A stretch of DNA of 64,000 nt, from assembly GCA_903875605.1 (NCBI GenBank), contig CAIQWT010000060.1, positions 48,273-112,272 of the forward strand. Direction: 5' to 3'. Numbering within the stretch: position 1 is the stretch's first letter; every line of letters starts with the position of its first letter. Below, piece after piece: positions 1 through 10,218 of the stretch. The position numbers and the translations under genes were made by a program. The notes under the pieces were generated by a model that was not told the DNA's origin, made no database searches, and saw only the letters and a program-made list of their open reading frames with translations. This DNA is from an uncultured Geobacteraceae bacterium. GTDB taxonomy: Bacteria > Desulfobacterota > Desulfuromonadia > Geobacterales > Pseudopelobacteraceae.

Positions 1-1
1 T

Positions 2-241
2 AATACCGTTCTAGTAAATGTTGTTGCGCCTGGTCGCAGAGCCATGTGTTTTGCCATTAACATCTTTACTATTCATGCCTTGGGCGATGCCATATCACCT
101 GCTATTATCGGCTCCCTGTCTGATAGGTGGGGACTGCCATCGGCGCTGTTAATAACTCCGCTGGCTGTTCTGCTTGCTGCATTCTTTGCCTATCGTGGAA
201 GGCACTTCGTGGAGGCCGATCAGCGTGCTGCGGATGATTGA
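2..241 (+). CDS. MFS transporter, C-terminal part (5' truncated by window edge)
   Basis: Frame is open from base 2; NTVLVNVVAPGRRAMCFAINIFTIHALGDAISPAIIGSLSDRWG resembles the last TM helices of an MFS (spinster-like) transporter. Confidence 0.75.
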   Translation, partial: NTVLVNVVAPGRRAMCFAINIFTIHALGDAISPAIIGSLSDRWGLPSALLITPLAVLLAAFFAYRGRHFVEADQRAADD

Positions 242-245
242 CGCT

Positions 246-1949
246 TCATATAATATGTATTTGCAGGCCGCGCCCTTCTCCTGAAACGTAGACAAATGTT
301 ATTGAAACAGCCTCTTGAGTCACCCAGCCGGTTCGATAATCCACCATAAACTGATAACAGAAGCACTTAACTCTGCTGTCGGTTCTCAGGTTCAGATCAC
401 TCGGTAGATCACGGAGTTTTGGCCAGGAACAGTTGAATTGTTTTGCGGCGACAAAGGCGGGGAGTTTTCCCATCAGCGGCATCTCACGCCTGCAGAAATC
501 GAAAAAGAGAGCGTCATACAGCAGTTGTCTTGAGTCAAAATCGATTAACGGTTCTGCCAATCGGGCAAAAAGCTCAAAAAAACTTCGGCACGAAAGGCTG
601 GAGAGATTTTCATTTCCGGCCTGACGAGCCATGATATCGAGAATGCCAGAAAAAGACCTGTAGTGCTGAAGAGTACGAAGTGCCGCTGTAAAGCCGCCAT
701 GCTTGTGTATCAGATCCAGGAGGCGCCCGATAGTTTCTATACGGCAGATATCTTCATATGAAAGCCAAGGATTACCCAGGATCGTGTAGGGTGGTGATTC
801 TGAAAAACCATACCCTTCCCGGTTGGCGATTGCTCTCATCGGTGCACCTTTAAGTACTTTAAGCGGCTCGATTTGAAGCATGTCCGGAGCCAGTTCTGCT
901 ACCGCCTGTAATGATTTGAGAAACGCGCTGTAATCCTCACCCGGCAATCCGGCCACTAAATCAAGATGAAGTTCAATGCTAGTCACCGTTTTAAGCTGGT
1001 GGACATTTTTAAAAATATGGGGCAGATCCGACGTTCGTCCCACCTGTTCGAGCGTCTCTTTAGATGAAGACTGGATTCCTATTTCGAAGCGGAAGGTTTT
1101 CTCCGGTACCTGTGCCAGGGTGATAAAATTATTTTTGTTCAGCAGGTCAGCGGCAATTTCAAAGTGAAAGTGACTGCTCCGGTTGTTCTCCAGAATAAAT
1201 TTCCAGATCAGATCCGCTCGAGCTGAGTCATAATTAAAGGTACGGTCTACAAGTTTTATCTGTGGGACATTGTTGCTCATCAAGTAAAGCAGATCTTTTT
1301 TAATTCTATCCATACTGAAGGAACGTACCGAGCCCTCAACAGATGAAAGGCAGAAAGCACAGGAAAACGGACAGCCGCGAGAAGTTTCGTAATAGATAAG
1401 CGGTTTTGACAGGTCCACCAATCCGGCTGAAAAGGGCGATGGAAGCGAATCCAGTGTCAGGTTGTTTTGGCTCAGCGGTCCTGATACTATGTCGCCGCCA
1501 TCACGGAAAAACAGATTATCGATATCCGCGAGGCTTTCCTGCCTTTCTCTGCTCTTTTCCCGCAGCAACGCTTCAATCAGTTGTTTGAAAGGTTCTTCCC
1601 CCTCACCTTTAATGACGAAGTCTATTGCCGGGTTCCCGTTCATGAGATCAAAAATCCCGAAGGATACTTCCGGCCCACCCAGTATAATACGAGTCAGCGG
1701 GGATATTTTTTTGATGTCTGAAATAATCCGTAACGTCTGCTCAATGTTCCAGATATAGCAGGAGAAGGCGACCATGTCGGCCTGCTCGGCCATGACAAGT
1801 TTCAGGATATGTTCGCGTGGCTCATTAACAGTCCATTCGCGGATTGTTACATTGATATTCGGGATGTTTTGGCAATAAGCCGCCAGGCATGGGAGCGCAA
1901 GTGATGCGTGAGAATATTTGGCATGCAGTGTTGTAAGAAGTATTTTCAT
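246..1949 (-). CDS. B12-binding domain-containing radical SAM protein (DUF4080-like C-terminus)
   Basis: 567 aa; N-terminal cobalamin-binding-like region, radical SAM CxxxCxxC motif (CPFSCAFC), GGPEVSFG motif. Confidence 0.88.
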   Translation of the reverse strand: MKILLTTLHAKYSHASLALPCLAAYCQNIPNINVTIREWTVNEPREHILKLVMAEQADMVAFSCYIWNIEQTLRIISDIKKISPLTRIILGGPEVSFGIFDLMNGNPAIDFVIKGEGEEPFKQLIEALLREKSRERQESLADIDNLFFRDGGDIVSGPLSQNNLTLDSLPSPFSAGLVDLSKPLIYYETSRGCPFSCAFCLSSVEGSVRSFSMDRIKKDLLYLMSNNVPQIKLVDRTFNYDSARADLIWKFILENNRSSHFHFEIAADLLNKNNFITLAQVPEKTFRFEIGIQSSSKETLEQVGRTSDLPHIFKNVHQLKTVTSIELHLDLVAGLPGEDYSAFLKSLQAVAELAPDMLQIEPLKVLKGAPMRAIANREGYGFSESPPYTILGNPWLSYEDICRIETIGRLLDLIHKHGGFTAALRTLQHYRSFSGILDIMARQAGNENLSSLSCRSFFELFARLAEPLIDFDSRQLLYDALFFDFCRREMPLMGKLPAFVAAKQFNCSWPKLRDLPSDLNLRTDSRVKCFCYQFMVDYRTGWVTQEAVSITFVYVSGEGRGLQIHII

Positions 1950-2002
1950 AGATTAGTGGACATACCTGTAAAAAGAGATGTATGGGGGAATTGGTACTGA
2001 TT

Positions 2003-3025
2003 TCAAAATGGTATCGTGTGTATGCCATTTTTACTTTCAATCGTCGTCTTAAATGGTTCTGAAAGGAAATTCAGCTTTTCGATGACGGCGGTGCTCCTTT
2101 CTCCTGTTAAAATTTGCGGCTGAAAACCGACCCTCCGATGGAGGACATCAAGCGGCACAATTTCGGCCTCACGCCGATCCTCAGTCAACCTCAGGCGTAT
2201 TATCGCACTCACGTCAGCTGTTGCACTTTTGCTGGCAAATGTAAAGTTGCCCAGACTGTAAAAAATGATGCCGTTTTTGTACCTTTCGATCCCCTGCAAA
2301 ACATGTGGGTGGTGGCCGATAATGACATCAGCACCGGCATCAATGGCTTTGCGGGCGGCGGCACGTTGATACTGCTGTACGGTGCCGGTAGCCTCTTTCC
2401 CCCAGTGAAACGAGACGATAACATAGTCTGCCTGTTTGCGGGCGCTGGCTATATCGGCTGTCACCAGTTTTTCGTAACCTGGAGCAGTTCCAGGGCGATT
2501 CTGTCCTGCAAAAAACTCGATCGGCTGGGTCAAAGAATAACTAAGGAAGGCAACTTTTTTTCCTTTGATTGTGTAAAGAGCCATTTTTCTCGCTTCAGCC
2601 AGGTCATTGCCGGCACCAATCCAGGCGATCCCGTTTTCGCTAAGATTCTGGAGTGTTTCTGATAGCGCCCCGCCACCAAAATCCATGCTATGGTTGTTCG
2701 CGAGTGTTACCAGGTTAAAGCCGGCGCTACGAATTGCCTTTGCAACTGGTGGTTCTGCCCGGAAGCGAAATTTTTTTTCTGAAAACTCCTGTCCCCCCTC
2801 AGCTATGGGTGACTCCAAATTTGCGATATTGATGTCACTTGATAGCAGCTCTTTTCTCACGCCGGCAAACGGGTAGTCATAACCTTTTTGTCGTAGCAGA
2901 GGTGCCCATCTACCGGCCAGCATTATGTCGCCGACAGCGTTGATAATAATCTCTGCGGCATACAGCTGTAGCGGCTGGCAGAGAAGTAAGATGGCAACTA
3001 ACATATTGGTAATTAATGATTTCAT
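2003..3025 (-). CDS. CapA family protein (poly-gamma-glutamate synthesis-like metallophosphatase fold)
   Basis: NAVGDIMLAGRW, NLESPI, LANNHSMDFG, VSFHWGKE, GHHPHVLQG motifs; signal peptide after the MKSLITNM start (internal start of the 2003..3058 ORF). Confidence 0.9.
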   Translation of the reverse strand: MKSLITNMLVAILLLCQPLQLYAAEIIINAVGDIMLAGRWAPLLRQKGYDYPFAGVRKELLSSDINIANLESPIAEGGQEFSEKKFRFRAEPPVAKAIRSAGFNLVTLANNHSMDFGGGALSETLQNLSENGIAWIGAGNDLAEARKMALYTIKGKKVAFLSYSLTQPIEFFAGQNRPGTAPGYEKLVTADIASARKQADYVIVSFHWGKEATGTVQQYQRAAARKAIDAGADVIIGHHPHVLQGIERYKNGIIFYSLGNFTFASKSATADVSAIIRLRLTEDRREAEIVPLDVLHRRVGFQPQILTGERSTAVIEKLNFLSEPFKTTIESKNGIHTIPF

Positions 3026-3093
3026 CGGGCTCTTTTGCATTGACGTATATAGACGCAAGTGCTAATAAATACACGCTTACTACTGAAAAATAA

Positions 3094-4377
<1,284 letters not shown>

Positions 4378-4434
4378 GTGTAGGCTTTGTAGTTGTAGTC
4401 AATCGCTGAGAAGCTGATGTAGCGGGGGTGTCTG

Positions 4435-4923
4435 ATGTTTGGCAAAAAAAATGCGTTATTGCTGGAAGAGGCAGAGGCCAAAATAAAGCTGCAGCAGGAT
4501 AAGCTTGATTGGTTCCAGAGGCATTATGAAAAACAACAGGTTTATATTGAAGACCTTTACGATGTGGTCGGCGATCTTTCCCGTCAACTCGGGATGGTGC
4601 TGAAAAGTGAAAATATGGAACGCCTTCAGAAAAGTGTGTATCTGGAAGGGAACAGCAATTTTTTTCTCGACCTGTACCTGCTTTTCAGTACTCGACTAAG
4701 GAAAGGTAAAAATGTTTCGTGCTATTATGGTAAAGAACTAGAGGAGATTCAGCGTAAATTTCAGGACAGGGATTTCAAAAACAGTAAAGTCATTCACCTG
4801 ACGGAGCGCCTGACACTTGATAATTTACGTACGCTTTTTAAAGATGGTCTGTGGAGGAAATCAGTTGAGGATTCGCTTCAGGCAATACGAAGTGAGAGGA
4901 AGTTTGATAGCAATCAACAATGA
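4435..4923 (+). CDS. Conserved hypothetical protein, coiled-coil N-terminus
   Basis: 162 aa ORF between serS and tRNA-Ser, RBS-like GGGGGTGT upstream; no family recognised. Confidence 0.6.
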   Translation: MFGKKNALLLEEAEAKIKLQQDKLDWFQRHYEKQQVYIEDLYDVVGDLSRQLGMVLKSENMERLQKSVYLEGNSNFFLDLYLLFSTRLRKGKNVSCYYGKELEEIQRKFQDRDFKNSKVIHLTERLTLDNLRTLFKDGLWRKSVEDSLQAIRSERKFDSNQQ

Positions 4924-4958
4924 TGATCTGAATTTCTGCCCTTGGTGACGCTTACTAT

Positions 4959-4987
4959 TTGAAAAAACGAAACAGGTGTGCTATACA
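4959..4987 (+). promoter_or_regulatory. Sigma-70-type promoter for tRNA-Ser
   Basis: TTGAAA - 17 bp - TATACA ending 18 bp before the tRNA. Confidence 0.6.
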
Positions 4988-5005
4988 CTTAAAAAGTAGG
5001 TATAT

Positions 5006-5093
5006 GGAGAGGTGGCCGAGTGGTTTAAGGCAGCGGTCTTGAAAACCGCCGAGTGTAACAGCTCCCAGAGTTCGAATCTCTGCTTCTCCGCCA
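5006..5093 (+). tRNA. tRNA-Ser (anticodon TGA)
   Basis: GGAGAGG acceptor paired with CTTCTCC, long variable arm, anticodon loop CTTGAAA, TTCGAATC T-loop, encoded CCA. Confidence 0.96.
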
Positions 5094-5104
5094 TAATAAA
5101 ATCA

Positions 5105-5139
5105 GGCACTTAGGTTAATATCTGAGTGCTTTTTTTTAT
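5105..5139 (+). terminator. Intrinsic terminator after tRNA-Ser
   Basis: GCACTTAG...CTGAGTGC stem followed by T8. Confidence 0.8.
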
Positions 5140-5458
5140 TGCATGGATTGATCAAAATCAGACAATGGGACACCAAAACAAAACAATACCGCCAGAATAA
5201 AAACAAATGTCCCGCCTATGGCTGAGTATTGATGCTGTTGGGCAAGTTAATCCGGGATCCAATAGGCAAGGTGAATAAACAAAGTATCCTAAGGATGAGC
5301 TAACTAAAGCAAAATTAATTCGTTTACATGGCGATAGATGCTTGGTATGTCTCATATAGGGTATGGCTGTGATTATATGAGGTCCATAAAATGAACAGGT
5401 AATAAGTCTGAAATTGATATAATGAAAGTTATCAGCATGTTGCGTAATTAATAATACT

Positions 5459-5473
5459 TGGCACGCCATGTGC
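5459..5473 (+). promoter_or_regulatory. Candidate sigma-54 (-24/-12) promoter
   Basis: TGGCACG-CCAT-GTGC matches TGGCACG-N4-TTGC at all but one position; 46 bp upstream of the 5519 ORF. Confidence 0.6.
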
Positions 5474-5518
5474 TTTTAGTAAAAACAGATTTGCTGAAAT
5501 TACCTGGAGGTTTTACCC

Positions 5519-5746
5519 ATGAAAAAAGTTCTTTCCACAATCGTTGCTGCTCTCGTTGCTATGTCTTTCTCCGCTGTAGTATTTGCTGCTGATGCTGCTC
5601 CTGCTGCTGCACCTGCCGATGCTACTCACGCTGCAGTTGCTGAGAAAAAAGAAGTAAAGAAAGTAAAAAAAGCTAAAAAAGTAAAGAAAGCTGCAGTTAA
5701 GAAAGAAGCTGCTCCTGCTGTAGAAGCTGCTCCTGCTGCAAAGTAA
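5519..5746 (+). CDS. Small Lys/Ala-rich exported protein
   Basis: 75 aa; Sec-type signal peptide (MKKVLSTIVAALVAMSFSAVVFA-AD), then AAPAAAPADA and KKEVKKVKKAKKVKKAAVKK low complexity; RBS CTGGAGG; terminator follows. Confidence 0.8.
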   Translation: MKKVLSTIVAALVAMSFSAVVFAADAAPAAAPADATHAAVAEKKEVKKVKKAKKVKKAAVKKEAAPAVEAAPAAK

Positions 5747-5766
5747 TTCACTTTTAATAGTGCTTA

Positions 5767-5798
5767 AAGGGCTGCATCCTTTGGATGTGGCCTTTTTT
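5767..5798 (+). terminator. Intrinsic terminator
   Basis: GGGCTGCATCC-TTT-GGATGTGGCC followed by T-run. Confidence 0.75.
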
Positions 5799-6018
5799 TA
5801 TGCTTAACCAAACTAATTCACCACCAACACCCGCTATTTTCTGTCGACCCCGTTTGGTAATAATTCCGTTTTGTAGCTCTAGTCAAAAAAATCCAAGAAG
5901 ACCATTTTAGTCTTGACACTGACCGGCAGTGTGAAGTAATTTCCATGACAAATAGTGAAGTTTCCGATAGCATATTTGTTGTGATGTGCTTCTGGGCTTC
6001 AATTCAAAGGAGAGACAA

Positions 6019-7083
6019 ATGGACATAACAAAAATATTAAAAACTGTGTCTTTAGTTATTGCTGCGACTTCTGCGGGAACTTTATTCGGCTGTGCCAATT
6101 ATGAGGTGAATACAAAACGGGGTGAAATTCCCGGTTACTATATCCGCTATGAAATGCAAGAAGCGGATAGAGCAGTAGAGACTGCTCGTCAGGCAGGAAA
6201 GGACAAGGCTTGCCCGGCTGAATTCAAAGTAGCTGAGGAAGCAAAAATAAATGCCTATGATGTATTCAGGGCCTGTCACACCGAGGAGGGTGCCGCTCTG
6301 GCAAAACAGGTAACAGCTAAAGTGAATGCTCTATGCCCGCCTCAGATCGTCAAAGAAGTGCCAGTTGTTGCTGCGCCTCCAGCTGTTGTGCCGGCACCAG
6401 TTCCAACTCCAGTGCTTGAGCCTAAACCCGCACCAAAGCCGGCACCATTGGCACCTTCAGGTAAGCTGACAATAGTTCCGGGGTCGATTACAGTGGGCGG
6501 ATCTGCGACTCTCACATGGGCATCACAAAACGCCACTGGCTGTGAAATCCAGCCTGGAATTGGTTCAGTGGAGCCGCAGGGCTCATTAACAATAAATCCG
6601 ACCGACAATACGGGTTACACTCTTGTTTGTAACGGTGCCGGTGGTTCAGCCCAGAGCTCCGCACTAATAGCCGTCATCGCTGCACCTGCTCCCGTTGTCG
6701 CCGTTGCTCAGCCAATGTCAGCAGCAAAACTATGTACCCAGACAGTAATAAATGTTCATTTTGACAGCCAAAAAAGCGACTTGAAGCCACGCTACCATGA
6801 TGAATTAAAAAAACTGGCTGACTTCCTTACAGAGTTCCCTGACGCCACCGGGGTTATCGAAGGACACACTGATAGTGCCGGAGATTTGGCCAGCAACATG
6901 AATCTGTCTCAGCGTCGTGCAGACAGTGTCCGCAATTACCTTGTTAAAATCTTCAAAATAGCACCTGGACGCATCACTGCCAAGGGCTTCGGCCCTACTA
7001 AACCGGTTGCTGACAACAAAACCGCCGCCGGCAAACAGAAGAATCGCCGCATTGAAACCAATTTTTCCTGCGCCAGTAGATAA
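6019..7083 (+). CDS. OmpA family lipoprotein with Ig-like insert
   Basis: Lipobox LFGC; C-terminal OmpA domain (NVHFDSQKSDLKPRYHDELKKLADFL...GHTDSAGDLASNMNLSQRRADSVRNYL); RBS AAAGGAGAG before ATG 6019. Confidence 0.9.
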   Translation: MDITKILKTVSLVIAATSAGTLFGCANYEVNTKRGEIPGYYIRYEMQEADRAVETARQAGKDKACPAEFKVAEEAKINAYDVFRACHTEEGAALAKQVTAKVNALCPPQIVKEVPVVAAPPAVVPAPVPTPVLEPKPAPKPAPLAPSGKLTIVPGSITVGGSATLTWASQNATGCEIQPGIGSVEPQGSLTINPTDNTGYTLVCNGAGGSAQSSALIAVIAAPAPVVAVAQPMSAAKLCTQTVINVHFDSQKSDLKPRYHDELKKLADFLTEFPDATGVIEGHTDSAGDLASNMNLSQRRADSVRNYLVKIFKIAPGRITAKGFGPTKPVADNKTAAGKQKNRRIETNFSCASR

Positions 7084-7110
7084 ACAAAGAAATTAACATA
7101 TGGATATACA

Positions 7111-7149
7111 ATCGCCCTTTCGGAAACATTCCAAAAGGGCGATTTTTTA
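7111..7149 (+). terminator. Intrinsic terminator
   Basis: ATCGCCCTTT...AAAGGGCGAT followed by T6. Confidence 0.85.
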
Positions 7150-7356
7150 TGTATGCGCCTGCCAACAAAATGTTTTTTCACTCCCTCCCCACACAAATAT
7201 CATAAAATAGTATATGGTCGCGCCTGTGCTCGAATTGCTTCAGGTCGATGAAACCCGGAAAAAAGGTTTACTCGGATCACAAATGCCAGAAATACGCGAG
7301 AGTATAGTAGTTTGCTGTAAACGTTTTATTAAATATCTGCGGCAAGGAGAAACAGG

Positions 7357-7815
7357 ATGAAAGTTACAGAAAAATCGTTGAAAGCCCGCTGTACGGAGTT
7401 GAACCTTGGCCCTCTGAGAAATACTACATTCGGGATAAAGACCACCAGGCTGAATGCCGGTTACACTGTTGAGCTTCAGTACAGGGACGCAACTCCTCCG
7501 CAGATACTTGCTGAGTCTGTGACCGCAGCCGAGGCGGCTGCCACAGTCGAGGGCGCGGCAGCTGGTGCCGCAGCTGTGAAAGTTGCTGGTCTTGATAAGC
7601 CGGAGTATGTCACTCGGGATACATTTGTCCGTCAGGCTGCTGAAAGATGTCCGAAATGTGCGACAAAAGATATTTTCAGTGGTCATGTTTCAGTCGACAA
7701 AGGATCGCTTGTCCAGAAATGCTCTTGCCAGCGGTGCAGCTTGGTCTGGAGCAGCATTTATCGTCTTGATGATTATGAGCTGTCCCTTCCGGTGTCTGAA
7801 ATGACTGAAACTTGA
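7357..7815 (+). CDS. Hypothetical protein with C-terminal zinc-ribbon-like Cys motif
   Basis: 152 aa; CPKC...CSCQRC; Ala-rich linker; RBS AAGGAGAAACAGG. Confidence 0.7.
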   Translation: MKVTEKSLKARCTELNLGPLRNTTFGIKTTRLNAGYTVELQYRDATPPQILAESVTAAEAAATVEGAAAGAAAVKVAGLDKPEYVTRDTFVRQAAERCPKCATKDIFSGHVSVDKGSLVQKCSCQRCSLVWSSIYRLDDYELSLPVSEMTET

Positions 7816-7927
7816 ATTTGTTTTTGCCACCTTACGGACACAGTTACCTTTCTGCCGTACTCACTGAAAAAGATGCTATGATGGAGGATGATTAAAGGAT
7901 TACGTTTAACCAAGGAGAATACAAATA

Positions 7928-9220
7928 GTGGAAAAAAGCATAACTGATAGAGCCGTGGGTACGGCGGTTTTAAACAGTACAAGAGTTGATGAAATCGAAT
8001 TCCGTAAGCTTTCCTTTGAAGACAAACGCAGCTATCTTTTAAGCATGACACCGATGGAGAAAGTAGACCTGATTTCTGGAGACCTGGACAATAAGAGACT
8101 GACGCGAGCCATGCAGCCGCAGGAACTCTATTGGCTATTCAAGGAAGTTGGAGCTCCTGATGCTATGGAATTGCTGGGAATGGCAAGTCCCCGTCAGTTC
8201 CTTTTTATTCTGGATATGGAACTATGGAAGGGCTGGACGTTTTCAGAAGATAATGCGATCGAATTTCTCGGGTATATTTTAAAAAGAAGTGAGGAGCATT
8301 TTCTGGAATTACTTCCGCATCTCGATTTCAATCTCCTCTCACTTCTTCTGGGAAGGGAACTCATTGTCGCCGGAGGCATTGGCGACCTGAATACGGATGA
8401 AGAACGCCTGACTGATTGGGACCACACATTTGATGATGTGTTTTTGATAAAATTCAAGAACCCGGAGCACGCCACCATAATCGGCTCCTTTCTGGAACTT
8501 GTCTGCCGTTTGGATAATCCCCTGTATACGTCACTCCTGGAAAGTGTCAGCGGTGAAGTTGATATAGAATCAGAAGAGGAGTGCTATCAGGCAAAATCTG
8601 GACGCCTTGCTGATTTGGGTTTTCCCCCGCACCATGAGGCGCTTGAAATTTACTCCCGAATCAACCCGGTCACGTTTACACCAGGTCGACACAAAGAGCT
8701 CCTGCAGACGGTCGAAACGGGTACACTTCCCGAGATATTTTTGACCGGTAAGACGTTTCTGGAAAGGATTATTATCCGTGTGGATTCGGAATTGTTTCGC
8801 ATGGAACTTAATTATCTGATTAATACCGCACTGGTAGCCGATGAGGCTCATCTTGCCGATGTGGAACAGATGAAGTCTGTAGTGGAGAGGGTTTACGGCT
8901 ATTTGAACATTGCACTTGAGTATCTGAGCGAAGATGATGAAATTAAGGGGGCGGAAATCCTTGCCGGTGAATACCTGAAAAGCCTGTTCCAGCTTGGGTT
9001 TAGTATAATTCTCGGCCTCAAATTCAGGGCGGATAAGCACACGGATTCGAGCTATGCTACCGGTAAAGCTCTCTCAGGACTGAAGAGCTCCAGGCCACTC
9101 TATTATCGTGGCTTAGATGCCGACGCTGTTGATAGCTACAGGGAATTCAGGGAGATGCGGGATGTTAAGATTATGTCCGATTTTATGACAGTCAAATTCG
9201 GAAATGCCAGTCGCGTATAA
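7928..9220 (+). CDS. DUF6178-like conserved protein
   Basis: 430 aa; RKLSFEDKRSYLLSMTPMEKVDLIS...LYWLFKEVG pattern recalled from Geobacter DUF6178 proteins; GTG start. Confidence 0.7.
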   Translation: MEKSITDRAVGTAVLNSTRVDEIEFRKLSFEDKRSYLLSMTPMEKVDLISGDLDNKRLTRAMQPQELYWLFKEVGAPDAMELLGMASPRQFLFILDMELWKGWTFSEDNAIEFLGYILKRSEEHFLELLPHLDFNLLSLLLGRELIVAGGIGDLNTDEERLTDWDHTFDDVFLIKFKNPEHATIIGSFLELVCRLDNPLYTSLLESVSGEVDIESEEECYQAKSGRLADLGFPPHHEALEIYSRINPVTFTPGRHKELLQTVETGTLPEIFLTGKTFLERIIIRVDSELFRMELNYLINTALVADEAHLADVEQMKSVVERVYGYLNIALEYLSEDDEIKGAEILAGEYLKSLFQLGFSIILGLKFRADKHTDSSYATGKALSGLKSSRPLYYRGLDADAVDSYREFREMRDVKIMSDFMTVKFGNASRV

Positions 9221-9334
9221 TCTGTGTCGTATAATCTGTTGGAAAGTTCCCGTAGTTCGAGTATATTAAAAAGCTAAACTTTATATTTATCCGCCTGCTC
9301 ACGTAGTTGCTGCGTAGAAAGTGAATGCAATAAA

Positions 9335-9877
9335 ATGGCTCAGCCATCATCCATATATCGTGCAAATATCCAACTCGCAGACGTTGATCGCGGCATCTAT
9401 GAAACACTCCAGGCTACCGTTGCACGTCACCCGTCTGAAACCGAAGAGCGACTTGTTGCCCGATTGTTGGCCTACTCACTCTTCTTTGAACCAGGCATAG
9501 CTTTTACAAAGGGAATCAGTGCAGTGGATGAACCTGATCTCTGGGTAAAAGGGCCGGATGGTCGAGTGCTGCTCTGGATGGAAGTGGGCATTCCTGAATC
9601 GGACAGGATAGTCAAGGCGTGCCGTCATACAGAACGTGCCGCGCTTGTCGCCTGCGGCAAGGCGTTCCTCAGCTGGGAACAGCAGCATCTACCGAAGCTT
9701 GTAAACATACCAAACTTAACGGTAATAAGTTTTGATCAGACCTTTATCAATTGCCTGACGTCCAAGTTGGATCGAACGATAAACTGGGACGTCACCATTA
9801 CAGATGGCAACCTATATATAAATGTTGGTGTTGAAACTTATGATACGGTACTTAAAGTGAGGACTGGAAAGAGATAA
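9335..9877 (+). CDS. YaeQ family protein
   Basis: YRANIQLADVDRGIYE, RHPSETEERLVARLLAY, DEPDLWVK, IGIPE-type motifs. Confidence 0.9.
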   Translation: MAQPSSIYRANIQLADVDRGIYETLQATVARHPSETEERLVARLLAYSLFFEPGIAFTKGISAVDEPDLWVKGPDGRVLLWMEVGIPESDRIVKACRHTERAALVACGKAFLSWEQQHLPKLVNIPNLTVISFDQTFINCLTSKLDRTINWDVTITDGNLYINVGVETYDTVLKVRTGKR

Positions 9878-10018
9878 AAATAAGCTTAAGATTTATATCT
9901 TTACCTAAGGTCGGATGTCTGCTGCGATGGCATGGCGTTTTATGGTTGATATAGCCCGGGACAAATTTATTCTATACTGACATCAGTCTGGCAGCTTCAC
10001 AGGGAGAACTAATTAGCG

Positions 10019-10216
10019 ATGCAGATAACAACACCTTTTATTAAATTGGACAGCTTTCTAAAAGCTGAAAATGCAGTTTCCTCAGGTGGTGAGGCGAAAG
10101 TAATGATCGCAGAAGGATACATTACCGTAAATGGTGAAGTAGAACTTCGTCGTGGTCGCAAATTGTATCCCGGAGACAGAGTTGTGTATGGCAAAAGAAA
10201 GTTCTCGGTCGAATAA
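10019..10216 (+). CDS. S4 domain RNA-binding protein (YbcJ-like)
   Basis: 65 aa; IKLDSFLKAENAVSSGGEAKVMIAEGYITVNGEVELRRGRKLYPGD. Confidence 0.88.
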   Translation: MQITTPFIKLDSFLKAENAVSSGGEAKVMIAEGYITVNGEVELRRGRKLYPGDRVVYGKRKFSVE

Positions 10217-10218
10217 AC

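Noticed and set aside
2114-2662. 182-aa plus-strand ORF opposite the CapA-like gene
   Set aside because: Shadow ORF; the minus-strand CapA-like gene explains the sequence.
5158-5469. 103-aa minus-strand ORF in the tRNA-Ser to exported-protein gap
   Set aside because: No recognisable domain or RBS; overlaps the candidate sigma-54 element; unlikely coding.
7213-7227. Second possible -24/-12 element (TGGTCGC-GCCT-GTGC) upstream of 7357
   Set aside because: Spacing fits, but the conserved CACG block is lost; too weak to call.
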